63,483 nt of DNA from CBIHON01 sp966211965 (GTDB lineage Bacteria; Pseudomonadota; Gammaproteobacteria; Burkholderiales; Burkholderiaceae_D), in assembly GCA_966211965.1 (NCBI GenBank), contig CBIHON010000030.1, positions 1 to 63,483 of the forward strand. Direction: 5' to 3'. The notes under the pieces were generated by a model that was given only the letters and a program-made list of their open reading frames with translations, was not told the DNA's origin and searched no databases. Positions 1 to 8,618 of this stretch are shown piece by piece. Positions within the stretch are counted from its first letter, which is position 1, and every line of letters starts with the position of its first letter. Position numbers and translations under genes: made by a program.

Positions 1-2
1 AG

Positions 3-1544
3 GGCGGCGACTACCTCGGCGACCAGGACGCCATCGAATTCATGTGCCGCGAAGCACCCAAGGTCGTGTATGAGTTGGAGCATTTCGGCATGCCGTTCGA
101 CCGCAATCCCGACGGCACGATTTACCAGCGTCCGTTCGGAGGCCATACCGCCAACTTCGGCGAGAAGCCGGTGCAGCGCGCTTGCGCCGCGGCTGACCGT
201 ACCGGTCATGCTCTGCTGCACACGCTGTACCAGCGCAACGTACGCGCCAAGACTCACTTTTTCGTCGAATGGATGGCGATTGACATCATTCGCGACGCCG
301 AAGGCGATGTTCTCGGTGTCGTCGCGCTGGAAATGGAAACCGGCGATGTGATGATTCTCGAAGCCAAGACCACCATTTTCGCGACCGGCGGGGCAGGGCG
401 TATTTTTGCTGCCTCTACCAATGCCTTCATCAACACCGGCGATGGCCTTGGCATGGCGGCGCGTGCCGGCCTGCCGCTGGAAGACATGGAGTTCTGGCAG
501 TTCCACCCGACCGGCGTCTCCGGCGCCGGCGTGCTGATCACCGAAGGCGTGCGCGGCGAGGGCGGTATCCTGATCAACAGCAACGGCGAACGCTTCATGG
601 AGCGTTACGCACCGACATTGAAGGACCTGGCCCCCCGTGACTTCGTGTCGCGTTCGATGGATCAGGAAATCAAGGAAGGCCGTGGCTGCGGTCCGAACAA
701 GGATCATGTGCTGCTGGACTTGCGTCATATCGGCGCCGACACGATCCAGAAGCGTTTACCGTCGATTCTCGAAATCGGCCACAAGTTCGCCAACGTCGAT
801 GCAACCAAGGAGCCAATCCCGGTGGTACCGACTATCCATTACCAGATGGGCGGCATCCCGACCAATATCCATGGTCAAGTCGTGGCGCCGAAGGACGGCA
901 ACCCGAACGCGGTGGTCAACGGCATGTATGCGATCGGCGAATGCGCCTGCGTATCGGTGCACGGCGCCAATCGCCTCGGCACCAATTCCCTGCTCGACCT
1001 GGTGGTGTTCGGCCGTGCTGCTGGCAATCACGTGGTCCAGAGCAATTTGAAGACGAAGAGCCACAAAAATCTGCCGGCCGATGCCGCCGATTTTGCAATG
1101 GCGCGCCTGGCCAAGCTTGAGTCGGCCACTGGCGGCGAGCGTGTGCAAACGGTTGCGAACGATATCCGCTCGACGATGCAGCGCTACTGCGGCGTGTTCC
1201 GTACCGATGAGCTGCTGCAGAGCGGGTACAAGGCGATCATGGAACTGGACGAGCGGCGCAAGCACGTGTCGTTCCAGGACAAATCCAAGGTGTTCAATAC
1301 TGCACGTATCGAAGCGTTGGAGCTCGATAACCTGATTGAAACCGCGAAGGCAACCATCAGTTCGGCCGTGGCGCGCAAGGAGTCGCGCGGCGCGCATGCG
1401 CATCGCGACTATGAAAAGCGGGATGATGAGAACTGGATGAAACACACGCTGTGGTATTCGGAAGGCAATCGCCTCGAATACAAGCCGGTGGTCACCAAGC
1501 CATTGACGGTGGAAACATTCAAGCCTAAGGCACGCACGTTCTAG
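3..1544 (+). CDS. sdhA: Succinate dehydrogenase flavoprotein subunit (5' end outside window)
   Basis: Catalytic FAD subunit of respiratory complex II, oxidising succinate to fumarate at the inner face of the cytoplasmic membrane. The reading frame is open from base 3, and 513 codons are visible; the family is about 590 residues, so the N-terminal Rossmann motif and the flavinylated His lie upstream. Visible motifs are FATGGAGRIF, FHPTGVSGAG, RGEGG, the catalytic-Arg segment APRDFVSR, HYQMGGIPTN and the substrate-binding stretch around HGANRLGTNSLLD. The C-terminus ends with the typical DDENWMKHTLW region. It is followed by sdhB after 133 bp, and the membrane anchors sdhC and sdhD are presumably just upstream. 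Identification is certain; only the start is missing. Confidence 0.98.
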   Translation, partial: GGDYLGDQDAIEFMCREAPKVVYELEHFGMPFDRNPDGTIYQRPFGGHTANFGEKPVQRACAAADRTGHALLHTLYQRNVRAKTHFFVEWMAIDIIRDAEGDVLGVVALEMETGDVMILEAKTTIFATGGAGRIFAASTNAFINTGDGLGMAARAGLPLEDMEFWQFHPTGVSGAGVLITEGVRGEGGILINSNGERFMERYAPTLKDLAPRDFVSRSMDQEIKEGRGCGPNKDHVLLDLRHIGADTIQKRLPSILEIGHKFANVDATKEPIPVVPTIHYQMGGIPTNIHGQVVAPKDGNPNAVVNGMYAIGECACVSVHGANRLGTNSLLDLVVFGRAAGNHVVQSNLKTKSHKNLPADAADFAMARLAKLESATGGERVQTVANDIRSTMQRYCGVFRTDELLQSGYKAIMELDERRKHVSFQDKSKVFNTARIEALELDNLIETAKATISSAVARKESRGAHAHRDYEKRDDENWMKHTLWYSEGNRLEYKPVVTKPLTVETFKPKARTF

Positions 1545-1596
1545 TTATATCGGGATTGCTTCATTTGTTTAATTAATGTTGAGGACAGAGGGAGGA

Positions 1597-1629
1597 GGCG
1601 CCTAGCCTGATTCGACACGCTCAGGCGCC
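1597..1629 (+). other. Inverted repeat in the sdhA-sdhB gap
   Basis: GGCGCCT at 1597-1603 pairs with AGGCGCC at 1623-1629, and GCCTGA (1605-1610) can alternatively pair with TCAGGC (1621-1626), so two mutually exclusive stems are possible. There is no T-run, so it is not an ordinary intrinsic terminator. It may be an mRNA processing or stability element between two cistrons of the sdh operon. Confidence 0.4.
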
Positions 1630-1677
1630 CTATAAAGACTCTGTCTCGCAAAAAGAGAAACCCGCAAAAGGGATACC

Positions 1678-2388
1678 ATGGCACGCACTCTGAAATTTCA
1701 AATCTACCGCTACGATCCGGACAAGGATGCCAAGCCTTATATGCAGGACTTGACGGTGGAACTGCAGGATACCGACAAGATGTTGCTGGACGCGTTACAA
1801 CGCATTAAGTCTGATGTCGACGATTCGCTTTCGCTACGCCGCTCTTGCCGTGAAGGCGTGTGCGGTTCCGATGCGATGAACATCAACGGCAAGAACGGTC
1901 TGGCCTGCACCACCAACTTGAACGAGTTGACCGAGCCGATCGTGTTGCGTCCGCTGCCCGGTCTGCCGGTGATTCGCGACCTGATCGTCGACATGACCCA
2001 GTTTTTCAAGCAATACCACTCGATCAAGCCTTACTTGGTCAACGACTCGATTCCGCCCGAGAAAGAGCGTCTGCAGTCGCCGACCGAGCGTGAAGAGTTG
2101 GATGGCGTGTACGAATGTATTCTGTGCGCGTGCTGCTCGACCTCCTGCCCGTCGTTCTGGTGGAACCCGGACAAGTTCGTCGGTCCTGCCGGTTTGCTGC
2201 AAGCCTACCGCTTTATCGCCGACAGCCGCGATCAGGCAACTGGCGAGCGTCTGGACAACCTGGAAGATCCGTATCGCCTGTTCCGCTGCCATTCGATCAT
2301 GAATTGCGTGGATGTCTGCCCCAAGGGTCTGAACCCGAACAAGGCCATCGGCAAGATCAAGGAACTGATGGTACGTCGTGCGGTATAA
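1678..2388 (+). CDS. sdhB: Succinate dehydrogenase iron-sulfur subunit
   Basis: Electron-transfer subunit of complex II, passing electrons from the SdhA flavin to the membrane quinone site. The 236-residue length is normal. The [2Fe-2S] ligands lie in CREGVCGSDAMNINGKNGLAC-type spacing at about residues 57-78. The [4Fe-4S] ligands sit in CILCACCSTSCPSFWW and the [3Fe-4S] ligands in CHSIMNCVDVCPKGLNP, in the expected order. The ATG at 1678 follows AAAGGGATACC and is the only sensible start. It belongs with sdhA upstream and sdhE downstream in one operon. Confidence 0.98.
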   Translation: MARTLKFQIYRYDPDKDAKPYMQDLTVELQDTDKMLLDALQRIKSDVDDSLSLRRSCREGVCGSDAMNINGKNGLACTTNLNELTEPIVLRPLPGLPVIRDLIVDMTQFFKQYHSIKPYLVNDSIPPEKERLQSPTEREELDGVYECILCACCSTSCPSFWWNPDKFVGPAGLLQAYRFIADSRDQATGERLDNLEDPYRLFRCHSIMNCVDVCPKGLNPNKAIGKIKELMVRRAV

Positions 2389-2395
2389 ACAAGTG

Positions 2396-2417
2396 CTCCT
2401 TCCCTCGCGGGAAGGAG
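2396..2417 (+). other. GC-rich hairpin after sdhB
   Basis: CTCCTTCCC (2396-2404), loop TCGC, GGGAAGGAG (2409-2417) form a perfect 9-bp stem followed by TTATT. It could be a weak terminator or attenuator that sets the ratio of sdhB to sdhE/gltA transcript; the T-run is too poor for a confident terminator call. Confidence 0.4.
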
Positions 2418-2488
2418 TTATTCGGTAATATGAACGTGAATGGATAGTGTGGAAGTCGGACCAATGCCATTGCAGCGATTGAGAGATC

Positions 2489-2758
2489 ATGTCGACGAGC
2501 CATCAATCTGATCCTGCCAAGCGTGCGCGCCTGCGCTGGCGCGGGCGCCGTGGCTTGCTCGAGAACGATTTAATCCTGACGCGCTTCCTGGATGCGCATG
2601 AGGAGACCATGACCGATCAAGAGGTCGATGCATTTTCCCGCTTGATGGACTTGTCGGACAACGAATTGATGAGTTTGTTGTTGGCGCGCAAGGAGCCGGA
2701 AGCTGAAGTGGACCTGCCCCATGTCCATGCGCTTTTGCAGCGGTTGCGGAATGCTTGA
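2489..2758 (+). CDS. sdhE: FAD assembly factor SdhE (YgfY/DUF339 family)
   Basis: Small cytoplasmic factor needed for covalent attachment of FAD to SdhA. The 89-residue protein carries the signature RGxxE as RGLLE near residue 21, followed by the family's acidic helical segment (FLDAHEETMTDQEVDAF) and the LMDLSDNEL motif. Size and position between sdhB and gltA match many betaproteobacterial loci, which supports the assignment. The ATG at 2489 is preceded by the weak ribosome site TTGAGAG. Functionally it works with the sdhA gene at the left edge. Confidence 0.95.
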   Translation: MSTSHQSDPAKRARLRWRGRRGLLENDLILTRFLDAHEETMTDQEVDAFSRLMDLSDNELMSLLLARKEPEAEVDLPHVHALLQRLRNA

Positions 2759-2822
2759 AGATTTTGTTTTTTCTTTTGTTTTATTTTATCAATCGACTCA
2801 CCGCTCATAAGAAGGAAGAGCC

Positions 2823-4127
2823 ATGACCAACTCTGACGCTAAAGCCACGCTATCGTTTTCCGATGGCACTCCCTCACTGGATTTCCCGATCTACAAAGGC
2901 TCGATTGGCCCGGATGTCATCGACATCCGCAAGCTGTATGCCAGCACCGGCAAGTTCACCTATGATCCTGGTTTCATGTCGACCGCCGCCTGTAATTCGT
3001 CGATCACCTATATCGACGGCGACAAGGGCGAACTGCTGTATCGCGGTTATCCGATCGAGCAGTTGGCGGTCAACTGCGATTTCCTGGAGACATGCTATTT
3101 GCTGTTGAACGGCGAATTGCCGAACGTCGCGCAAAAGAAGCGCTTCGTCAGCACCGTGACCCAGCACACGATGGTGCACGAGCAGATGCAATTCTTTTTC
3201 CGCGGCTTCCGCCGTGACGCTCATCCGATGTCGGTCCTGGTCGGCACGGTCGGTGCCTTGTCCTCCTTCTATCACGATTCGCTCGACATCAATGATCCGC
3301 ACCATCGTGAAGTCTCGGCGATCCGTCTGATCGCCAAGCTGCCGACCCTTGTCGCGATGTCCTACAAGTATTCGGTCGGCCAGCCTTTCGTGTATCCGCG
3401 CAACGACCTGTCGTACAGCGCCAACTTCATGCGCATGATGTTCTCCACGCCATGCGAAGAGTACAAGGTCAACGACGTGCTGGTGCGTGCGCTCGACCGC
3501 ATTCTGATCCTGCACGCCGATCACGAGCAAAACGCCTCGACCTCGACCGTGCGTCTGTCCGGTTCCAGCGGCGCCAACCCGTTTGCCTGTATCGCAGCGG
3601 GCATTGCCTGCCTGTGGGGGCCTGCGCATGGTGGCGCCAACGAAGCCGCGTTGAACATGCTCAAGGAAATCGGTTCGGTCGACAAGATTCCCGAGTTCGT
3701 CAAGCAAGTCAAGGACAAGAACTCCGGCGTCAAGCTGATGGGCTTCGGTCATCGCGTCTACAAGAACTACGATCCGCGCGCCAAGCTGATGCGTGAGACC
3801 TGCTACGAAGTCTTGAATGAATTGGGCCTGGAAAACGATCCGCTGTTCAAGCTTGCGATGGCGCTGGAAAAAGTGGCGCTGGAAGACGAATATTTCGTGT
3901 CGCGCAAGCTGTATCCGAACGTCGACTTCTATTCCGGCATCGTGCAATCCGCGCTGGGCATCCCGGTTTCGCTGTTCACCGGTATTTTTGCAATGGCCCG
4001 TACCGTTGGCTGGATCGCGCAATGGAACGAGATGATTTCCGATCCCGAGCAAAAAATCGGCCGTCCGCGCCAGCTCTTCGTCGGCTCGCCTCCACGCGAT
4101 GTGCCGCCGATCGAGAAGCGCTCTTGA
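2823..4127 (+). CDS. gltA: Citrate synthase (type II, hexameric form)
   Basis: Condenses acetyl-CoA with oxaloacetate to citrate, the entry reaction of the TCA cycle. The 434 residues match the large Gram-negative type. The two active-site histidines lie in GPAHGGANEAAL and GFGHRVYKNYDPRA, and the catalytic Asp in NVDFYSGIV. The N-terminal domain typical of NADH-inhibited enzymes is present. A good ribosome site (AAGAAGGAAG) precedes the ATG at 2823, after a T-rich leader of about 60 bp. A strong terminator follows, so sdh-gltA can end here while sucA starts from its own promoter. Confidence 0.98.
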   Translation: MTNSDAKATLSFSDGTPSLDFPIYKGSIGPDVIDIRKLYASTGKFTYDPGFMSTAACNSSITYIDGDKGELLYRGYPIEQLAVNCDFLETCYLLLNGELPNVAQKKRFVSTVTQHTMVHEQMQFFFRGFRRDAHPMSVLVGTVGALSSFYHDSLDINDPHHREVSAIRLIAKLPTLVAMSYKYSVGQPFVYPRNDLSYSANFMRMMFSTPCEEYKVNDVLVRALDRILILHADHEQNASTSTVRLSGSSGANPFACIAAGIACLWGPAHGGANEAALNMLKEIGSVDKIPEFVKQVKDKNSGVKLMGFGHRVYKNYDPRAKLMRETCYEVLNELGLENDPLFKLAMALEKVALEDEYFVSRKLYPNVDFYSGIVQSALGIPVSLFTGIFAMARTVGWIAQWNEMISDPEQKIGRPRQLFVGSPPRDVPPIEKRS

Positions 4128-4155
4128 TACAGGTACAGGAGTAATACCTTGCGAT

Positions 4156-4183
4156 AAAAGCGAGTCTGTGGACTCGCTTTTTT
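4156..4183 (+). terminator. Rho-independent terminator after gltA
   Basis: AAAAGCGAGTC (4156-4166), loop TGTG, GACTCGCTTTT (4171-4181) form a perfect 11-bp stem running into a T-tract. This cleanly ends the sdh-gltA transcript. Confidence 0.9.
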
Positions 4184-4209
4184 GTGCCTGAACGCAAATA
4201 TGGTATGCT
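4182..4209 (+). promoter_or_regulatory. Candidate sigma-70 promoter for sucA
   Basis: TTGTGC at 4182-4187 and TATGCT at 4204-4209 are separated by 16 bp. The -35 overlaps the tail of the gltA terminator. It is the best match I see between gltA and sucA, but neither box is strong. Confidence 0.3.
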
Positions 4210-4300
4210 GTTACATTCAACTCAGGTAACACACAAGTAACGTAGCCCTTCCCCACAACTTGATGTGCAATCCGCTAATCGGTCAGGCCGTGTCGCGGAA

Positions 4301-4313
4301 GGTTAAATTAACC
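4301..4313. promoter_or_regulatory. Palindrome in sucA leader, possible operator
   Basis: GGTTAA-A-TTAACC is a perfect palindrome 36 bp before the sucA start. A 9-bp direct repeat CCGCTAATC lies on either side of it (4272-4280 and 4313-4321). A binding site for a TCA-cycle regulator is a reasonable guess, but the factor is unknown. Confidence 0.35.
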
Positions 4314-4349
4314 CGCTAATCTCGCGAAACGCGAAGAAAGGTGAGCAAG

Positions 4350-7205
4350 ATGATGCAGCAGTATCTCTCCAACTCGTATTTGTTCGGAGGTAACGCACCG
4401 TACGTTGAAGAACTGTACGAAGCTTATCTGAACAATCCCGGTTCAGTGCCTGACAACTGGCGCGCTTATTTTGACGCCATGCAGCACGTGCCCGCCGTAG
4501 ATGGCTCCAGCAAGCCCGACGTCGCACACGCTCCCGTTATCGCCTCCTTTGCAGAGCGCGCCAAGCAGGGTCCGATCCGTACCGTATCCGCTTCCGCCGA
4601 TGTCGAGATGGGCCGCAAGCGCGTTGCCGTCACTCAGCTCATCGCCGCCTATCGCTTCCTGGGCAATCGCTGGGCCAATCTTGATCCGCTGCAGCGCCAG
4701 GAACGCCCCAGCATTCCTGAGCTTGAGCCCAGCTTCTACGGTTTTACCGACGCCGACATGGACATTGTGTTCAATGTCAGCAATACCTATTTCGGCGTTG
4801 AGACCGCGACCTTGCGTGATCTGGCGAATGCCTTGCGCGACACCTATTGCCGCTCGATCGGCGCCGAATTCATGTACGTCAGCGATCCTGCCCAAAAACG
4901 CTGGTTGCAGGAACGCCTCGAATCGACTCGTTCGACGCCGAGTTTTTCGGCTGAAAAGAAAAAGCACATTCTCGACCGACTGACCGCCGCCGAAGGCCTG
5001 GAGCGCTATCTGCACACCAAGTACGTAGGCCAGAAGCGTTTCTCGCTCGAAGGCAGCGAAAGCTTTATCCCGGCGATGGATGAAACCATCCAGCGCGCTG
5101 GCGCCAAGGGCGTGCAGGAAATCGTGATCGGCATGGCGCATCGCGGCCGCCTCAACGTGCTGGTCAATATTCTCGGCAAGATGCCGCAGGATTTGTTCTC
5201 CGAATTCGAAGGCAAGCATGCCGACGACCTGCCGGCTGGCGATGTCAAATATCACCAAGGCTTCTCGTCCGACATCACCAGCCCCGGTGGCCCAGTCCAT
5301 CTTTCGCTGGCCTTCAATCCTTCGCATCTCGAAATCGTCAATCCTGTGGTCGAAGGTTCGGTCAAGGCGCGGATGGAGCGGCGTGGCGACAAGGATGGTT
5401 CGCAAGTGCTGCCTATCCTGGTGCATGGCGATGCCGCCTTCGCAGGGCAGGGCGTCGTGATGGAAACGCTGAACCTGGCGCAGACGCGAGGCTACGGCAC
5501 CGGTGGTACCGTGCATATCGTGATCAACAACCAGATCGGTTTCACCACTTCTGACCCGCGCGATTCACGCTCGACGCTGTATTGCTCCGATGTGGTCAAG
5601 ATGATCGAATCGCCTGTCTTGCACGTCAACGGCGACGATCCCGAAGCCGTGGTGTTCGCGACCCAAATCGCGCTCGATTTCCGCGTCGAGTTCAAGAAAG
5701 ACATCGTGGTCGACATCATTTGCTATCGCAAATTGGGCCACAACGAGCAAGACACGCCGGCGCTCACGCAGCCGCTGATGTACAAGAAAATCGGCCAGCA
5801 TCCAGGCACCCGCAAATTGTATGCAGACAAGCTGGTGGCGCAGGGCACGATTCCTCCGGACGGCGGCGACCAGATGGTCAAGGCTTACCGCGAGGCGATG
5901 GATGCGGGACGCCATACGGTGGATCCGGTCATCTCCAATTTCAAGAGCAAGTACGCAGTTGACTGGATGCCGTTCCTCAATCGCAAGTGGACCGATGCTG
6001 CGGATACTGCCGTGCCGATGGCGGAGCTGAAACGCCTGGCTGCCCGTATCACCGTGGTACCGGAAAACTTCAAGCTCCATTCGCTGGTGGAAAAAGTATT
6101 GGCCGACCGTGCAGCGATGGGTCGCGGCGAAATGAATCTGGACTGGGGCATGGGCGAGCATCTGGCATACGCCTCGCTGGTTTCTTCTGGCTATGGAGTC
6201 CGTCTGACCGGCCAGGATGCGGGTCGCGGCACCTTCGTGCATCGCCATGCGGTCTTGCATGATCAGAACCGTGAGCGTTGGGATGCCGGCAGTTATGTGC
6301 CGCTGCAAAACGTGTCCGACCAGCAGGCGCCGTTCACCGTGATCGATTCGGTCCTGTCCGAGGAAGCGGTGCTGGCCTTTGAATATGGCTATTCGTCCGC
6401 CGAGCCGAATACGCTGACGATCTGGGAAGCGCAGTTCGGCGACTTCGCCAATGGCGCGCAAGTCGTGATCGATCAGTTCATCAGCTCCGGCGAAGTCAAA
6501 TGGGGCCGTGCTTCTGGTCTCGTGATGATGTTGCCACATGGTTACGAAGGCCAGGGGCCGGAGCACTCTTCCGCGCGTCTTGAGCGCTTCCTGCAATTGT
6601 GCGCCGACAACAATATGCAAGTGGTGCAGCCGACCACTGCAGCACAGATCTTCCACCTGCTGCGCCGCCAGATGATCCGCTTGTTCCGCAAGCCGCTGGT
6701 GATCCTGACGCCGAAATCGCTGTTGCGCAACAAGGATGCCGGCTCACCATTGTCCGAACTCGCCAAGGGTTCGTTCCAGACCGTTATCGGCGAAGTGGAT
6801 GACAAGATCGACGCCAAGAAGGTCAAGCGCGTGATCGCCTGCTCCGGCAAGGTGTATTACGACCTCGTTAATGCACGCAAGGAACGCGGACAGTTCGATA
6901 CCGCCATCGTTCGGGTCGAACAGTTGTATCCGTTCCCGCACAAGGCTTTTGCGACCGAGCTGAAGAAATTCCCGAACTTCAATGAACTGGTATGGACCCA
7001 GGACGAGCCGCAAAACCAAGGCCCGTGGTTCCAGATTCAGCACAATATTTTCGAGAATCTGGAAGAGGGGCAAAAGCTTGCGTATGCCGGCAGACCGGCC
7101 AGCGCATCGCCGGCAGTCGGCTACTACGACAAGCACTATGCGCAGCAAAAGGCATTGATCGATACCGCCTTTTCCAAGCTCAAAGGTTTTGTCCTCACTA
7201 AATAA
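4350..7205 (+). CDS. sucA: 2-oxoglutarate dehydrogenase E1 component
   Basis: Thiamine-diphosphate-dependent decarboxylase of the 2-oxoglutarate dehydrogenase complex, forming succinyl-lipoyl-E2. The N-terminus SNSYLFGGNAPYVEELYEAY is the family's E2-contact segment. The core shows GMAHRGRLNVL, the cofactor-binding GDAAFAGQGVV and INNQIGFTT, and the C-terminal transketolase-like part HGYEGQGPEHSSARLERFLQ. I prefer ATG 4350 (951 residues), with AAGGTGAG just upstream as ribosome site; an in-frame GTG at 4341 would add three residues. The gene heads the sucA-odhB-lpdA operon. Confidence 0.98.
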   Translation: MMQQYLSNSYLFGGNAPYVEELYEAYLNNPGSVPDNWRAYFDAMQHVPAVDGSSKPDVAHAPVIASFAERAKQGPIRTVSASADVEMGRKRVAVTQLIAAYRFLGNRWANLDPLQRQERPSIPELEPSFYGFTDADMDIVFNVSNTYFGVETATLRDLANALRDTYCRSIGAEFMYVSDPAQKRWLQERLESTRSTPSFSAEKKKHILDRLTAAEGLERYLHTKYVGQKRFSLEGSESFIPAMDETIQRAGAKGVQEIVIGMAHRGRLNVLVNILGKMPQDLFSEFEGKHADDLPAGDVKYHQGFSSDITSPGGPVHLSLAFNPSHLEIVNPVVEGSVKARMERRGDKDGSQVLPILVHGDAAFAGQGVVMETLNLAQTRGYGTGGTVHIVINNQIGFTTSDPRDSRSTLYCSDVVKMIESPVLHVNGDDPEAVVFATQIALDFRVEFKKDIVVDIICYRKLGHNEQDTPALTQPLMYKKIGQHPGTRKLYADKLVAQGTIPPDGGDQMVKAYREAMDAGRHTVDPVISNFKSKYAVDWMPFLNRKWTDAADTAVPMAELKRLAARITVVPENFKLHSLVEKVLADRAAMGRGEMNLDWGMGEHLAYASLVSSGYGVRLTGQDAGRGTFVHRHAVLHDQNRERWDAGSYVPLQNVSDQQAPFTVIDSVLSEEAVLAFEYGYSSAEPNTLTIWEAQFGDFANGAQVVIDQFISSGEVKWGRASGLVMMLPHGYEGQGPEHSSARLERFLQLCADNNMQVVQPTTAAQIFHLLRRQMIRLFRKPLVILTPKSLLRNKDAGSPLSELAKGSFQTVIGEVDDKIDAKKVKRVIACSGKVYYDLVNARKERGQFDTAIVRVEQLYPFPHKAFATELKKFPNFNELVWTQDEPQNQGPWFQIQHNIFENLEEGQKLAYAGRPASASPAVGYYDKHYAQQKALIDTAFSKLKGFVLTK

Positions 7206-7265
7206 AGACCCGGCGGCGCACTAGAAGCTGGTGCGCCGTTCGAACACACCGAAACGGAGAGTTAC

Positions 7266-8534
7266 ATGGCAATTCTTGAAGTCGTCGTTCCGCAACTGTC
7301 GGAATCCGTCGCTGAAGCGACACTGTTGCAGTGGCATAAAAAAGTGGGCGAAGCGGTCGCTCGCGATGAAAACCTGATCGATGTCGAGACCGACAAAGTC
7401 GTGCTCGAACTGCCAGCACCTGCAGCTGGCGTACTGACCCAAATTATCAAGGGCGACGGCAGCACGGTGGTCGCTGGCGAAGTGATCGCCACCATCGATA
7501 CTGAAGCCACGGCGGGCGCTGTACCTGCCGCCGTTGCTCCTGCGCCTGCTGCAGCCGCTCCTGCTTCGGCGGCCGATCCGGTTGCTGCCGCGATTTCCAC
7601 GCTGGCGTCGAAAGCCTCCTCTGGTGTCGCAATGCCTGCAGCGGCCAAGATGCTGGCCGATAACAACATGTCGGCAACCCAAGTGGCGGGTACCGGCAAG
7701 GATGGCCGCGTGACCAAGGGCGACGTAATTACCGCCCTGGAAAAGAAACCTGCCGCCCTGGCGCCTGTTCCGGCTGCTTCCGCCAAGCCTGCTTTGCAAC
7801 AAATCTCTGCGCCGACCACGCTGGATCTTTCCGGACGTCCGGAAGAGCGCGTGCCGATGAGCCGTTTGCGCGCCCGTATCGCCGAACGCCTGGTGCAATC
7901 GCAAGCGACCAACGCGATCCTGACTACCTTCAATGAAGTTAACATGTTGCCTGTGATGGAGCTGCGCAACAAGTACAAGGATAAGTTCGAGAAAGAGCAT
8001 GGCGTCAAGCTTGGCTTCATGTCTTTCTTCGTCAAGGCGGCAGTTGCCGCGCTGAAAAAATACCCGATCATCAATGCCTCGGTGGATGGCAACGACATTG
8101 TCTATCACGGTTATTTCGACATCGGTATCGCAGTCGGTTCTCCGCGTGGCTTGGTAGTGCCGATCCTGCGCAACGCCGACCAGATGTCGATCGCCGATAT
8201 TGAAAAGAAAATCGGTGAATTTGGCGCCAAGGCCAAGGACGGCAAGCTGACGCTGGACGATTTGACCGGCGGCACGTTCTCGATCTCGAACGGCGGCACC
8301 TTCGGTTCGATGTTGTCGACCCCGATCATCAACCCGCCGCAATCCGCCATCCTCGGTGTGCATGCGACCAAGGAGCGCGCCGTGGTCGAAAACGGCCAGA
8401 TCGTGATTCGTCCGATGAACTATCTGGCAATGTCCTATGACCACCGCATCATCGACGGCCGCGAAGCAGTGTTGGGTCTGGTGGCGATGAAAGAAGCGCT
8501 GGAAGATCCGGCTCGCTTGTTGCTGGATCTGTAA
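7266..8534 (+). CDS. odhB: Dihydrolipoamide succinyltransferase (E2 of 2-oxoglutarate dehydrogenase)
   Basis: Core acyltransferase that moves the succinyl group from lipoyl-lysine to CoA. One N-terminal lipoyl domain is present, with the modified Lys44 in DVETDKVVLE. A long Ala/Pro linker (about 80-115) and the peripheral subunit-binding domain (about 118-155, AAAKMLADNNMSATQVAGTG) follow. The catalytic domain ends in HRIIDGREAV, giving catalytic His393 and Asp397. At 422 residues the length is normal. A GGAGAG ribosome site precedes the ATG. It lies 60 bp after sucA and is surely co-transcribed with it; equivalent to sucB of enterobacteria. Confidence 0.98.
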   Translation: MAILEVVVPQLSESVAEATLLQWHKKVGEAVARDENLIDVETDKVVLELPAPAAGVLTQIIKGDGSTVVAGEVIATIDTEATAGAVPAAVAPAPAAAAPASAADPVAAAISTLASKASSGVAMPAAAKMLADNNMSATQVAGTGKDGRVTKGDVITALEKKPAALAPVPAASAKPALQQISAPTTLDLSGRPEERVPMSRLRARIAERLVQSQATNAILTTFNEVNMLPVMELRNKYKDKFEKEHGVKLGFMSFFVKAAVAALKKYPIINASVDGNDIVYHGYFDIGIAVGSPRGLVVPILRNADQMSIADIEKKIGEFGAKAKDGKLTLDDLTGGTFSISNGGTFGSMLSTPIINPPQSAILGVHATKERAVVENGQIVIRPMNYLAMSYDHRIIDGREAVLGLVAMKEALEDPARLLLDL

Positions 8535-8618
8535 AAATCAGGCTGGAGTCCACGGACGTGGACAGGGGAATTTCTCGCTCCGTGGCTCCAATGTACTCTG
8601 CGGATAATAGGTTGGGAT

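Noticed and set aside
2874..4256. 460-codon minus-strand ORF over gltA
   Set aside because: Completely covered by citrate synthase; shadow frame with atypical composition.
5565..6656. 363-codon minus-strand ORF over sucA
   Set aside because: Antisense shadow of a confirmed gene; no domain and no ribosome site.
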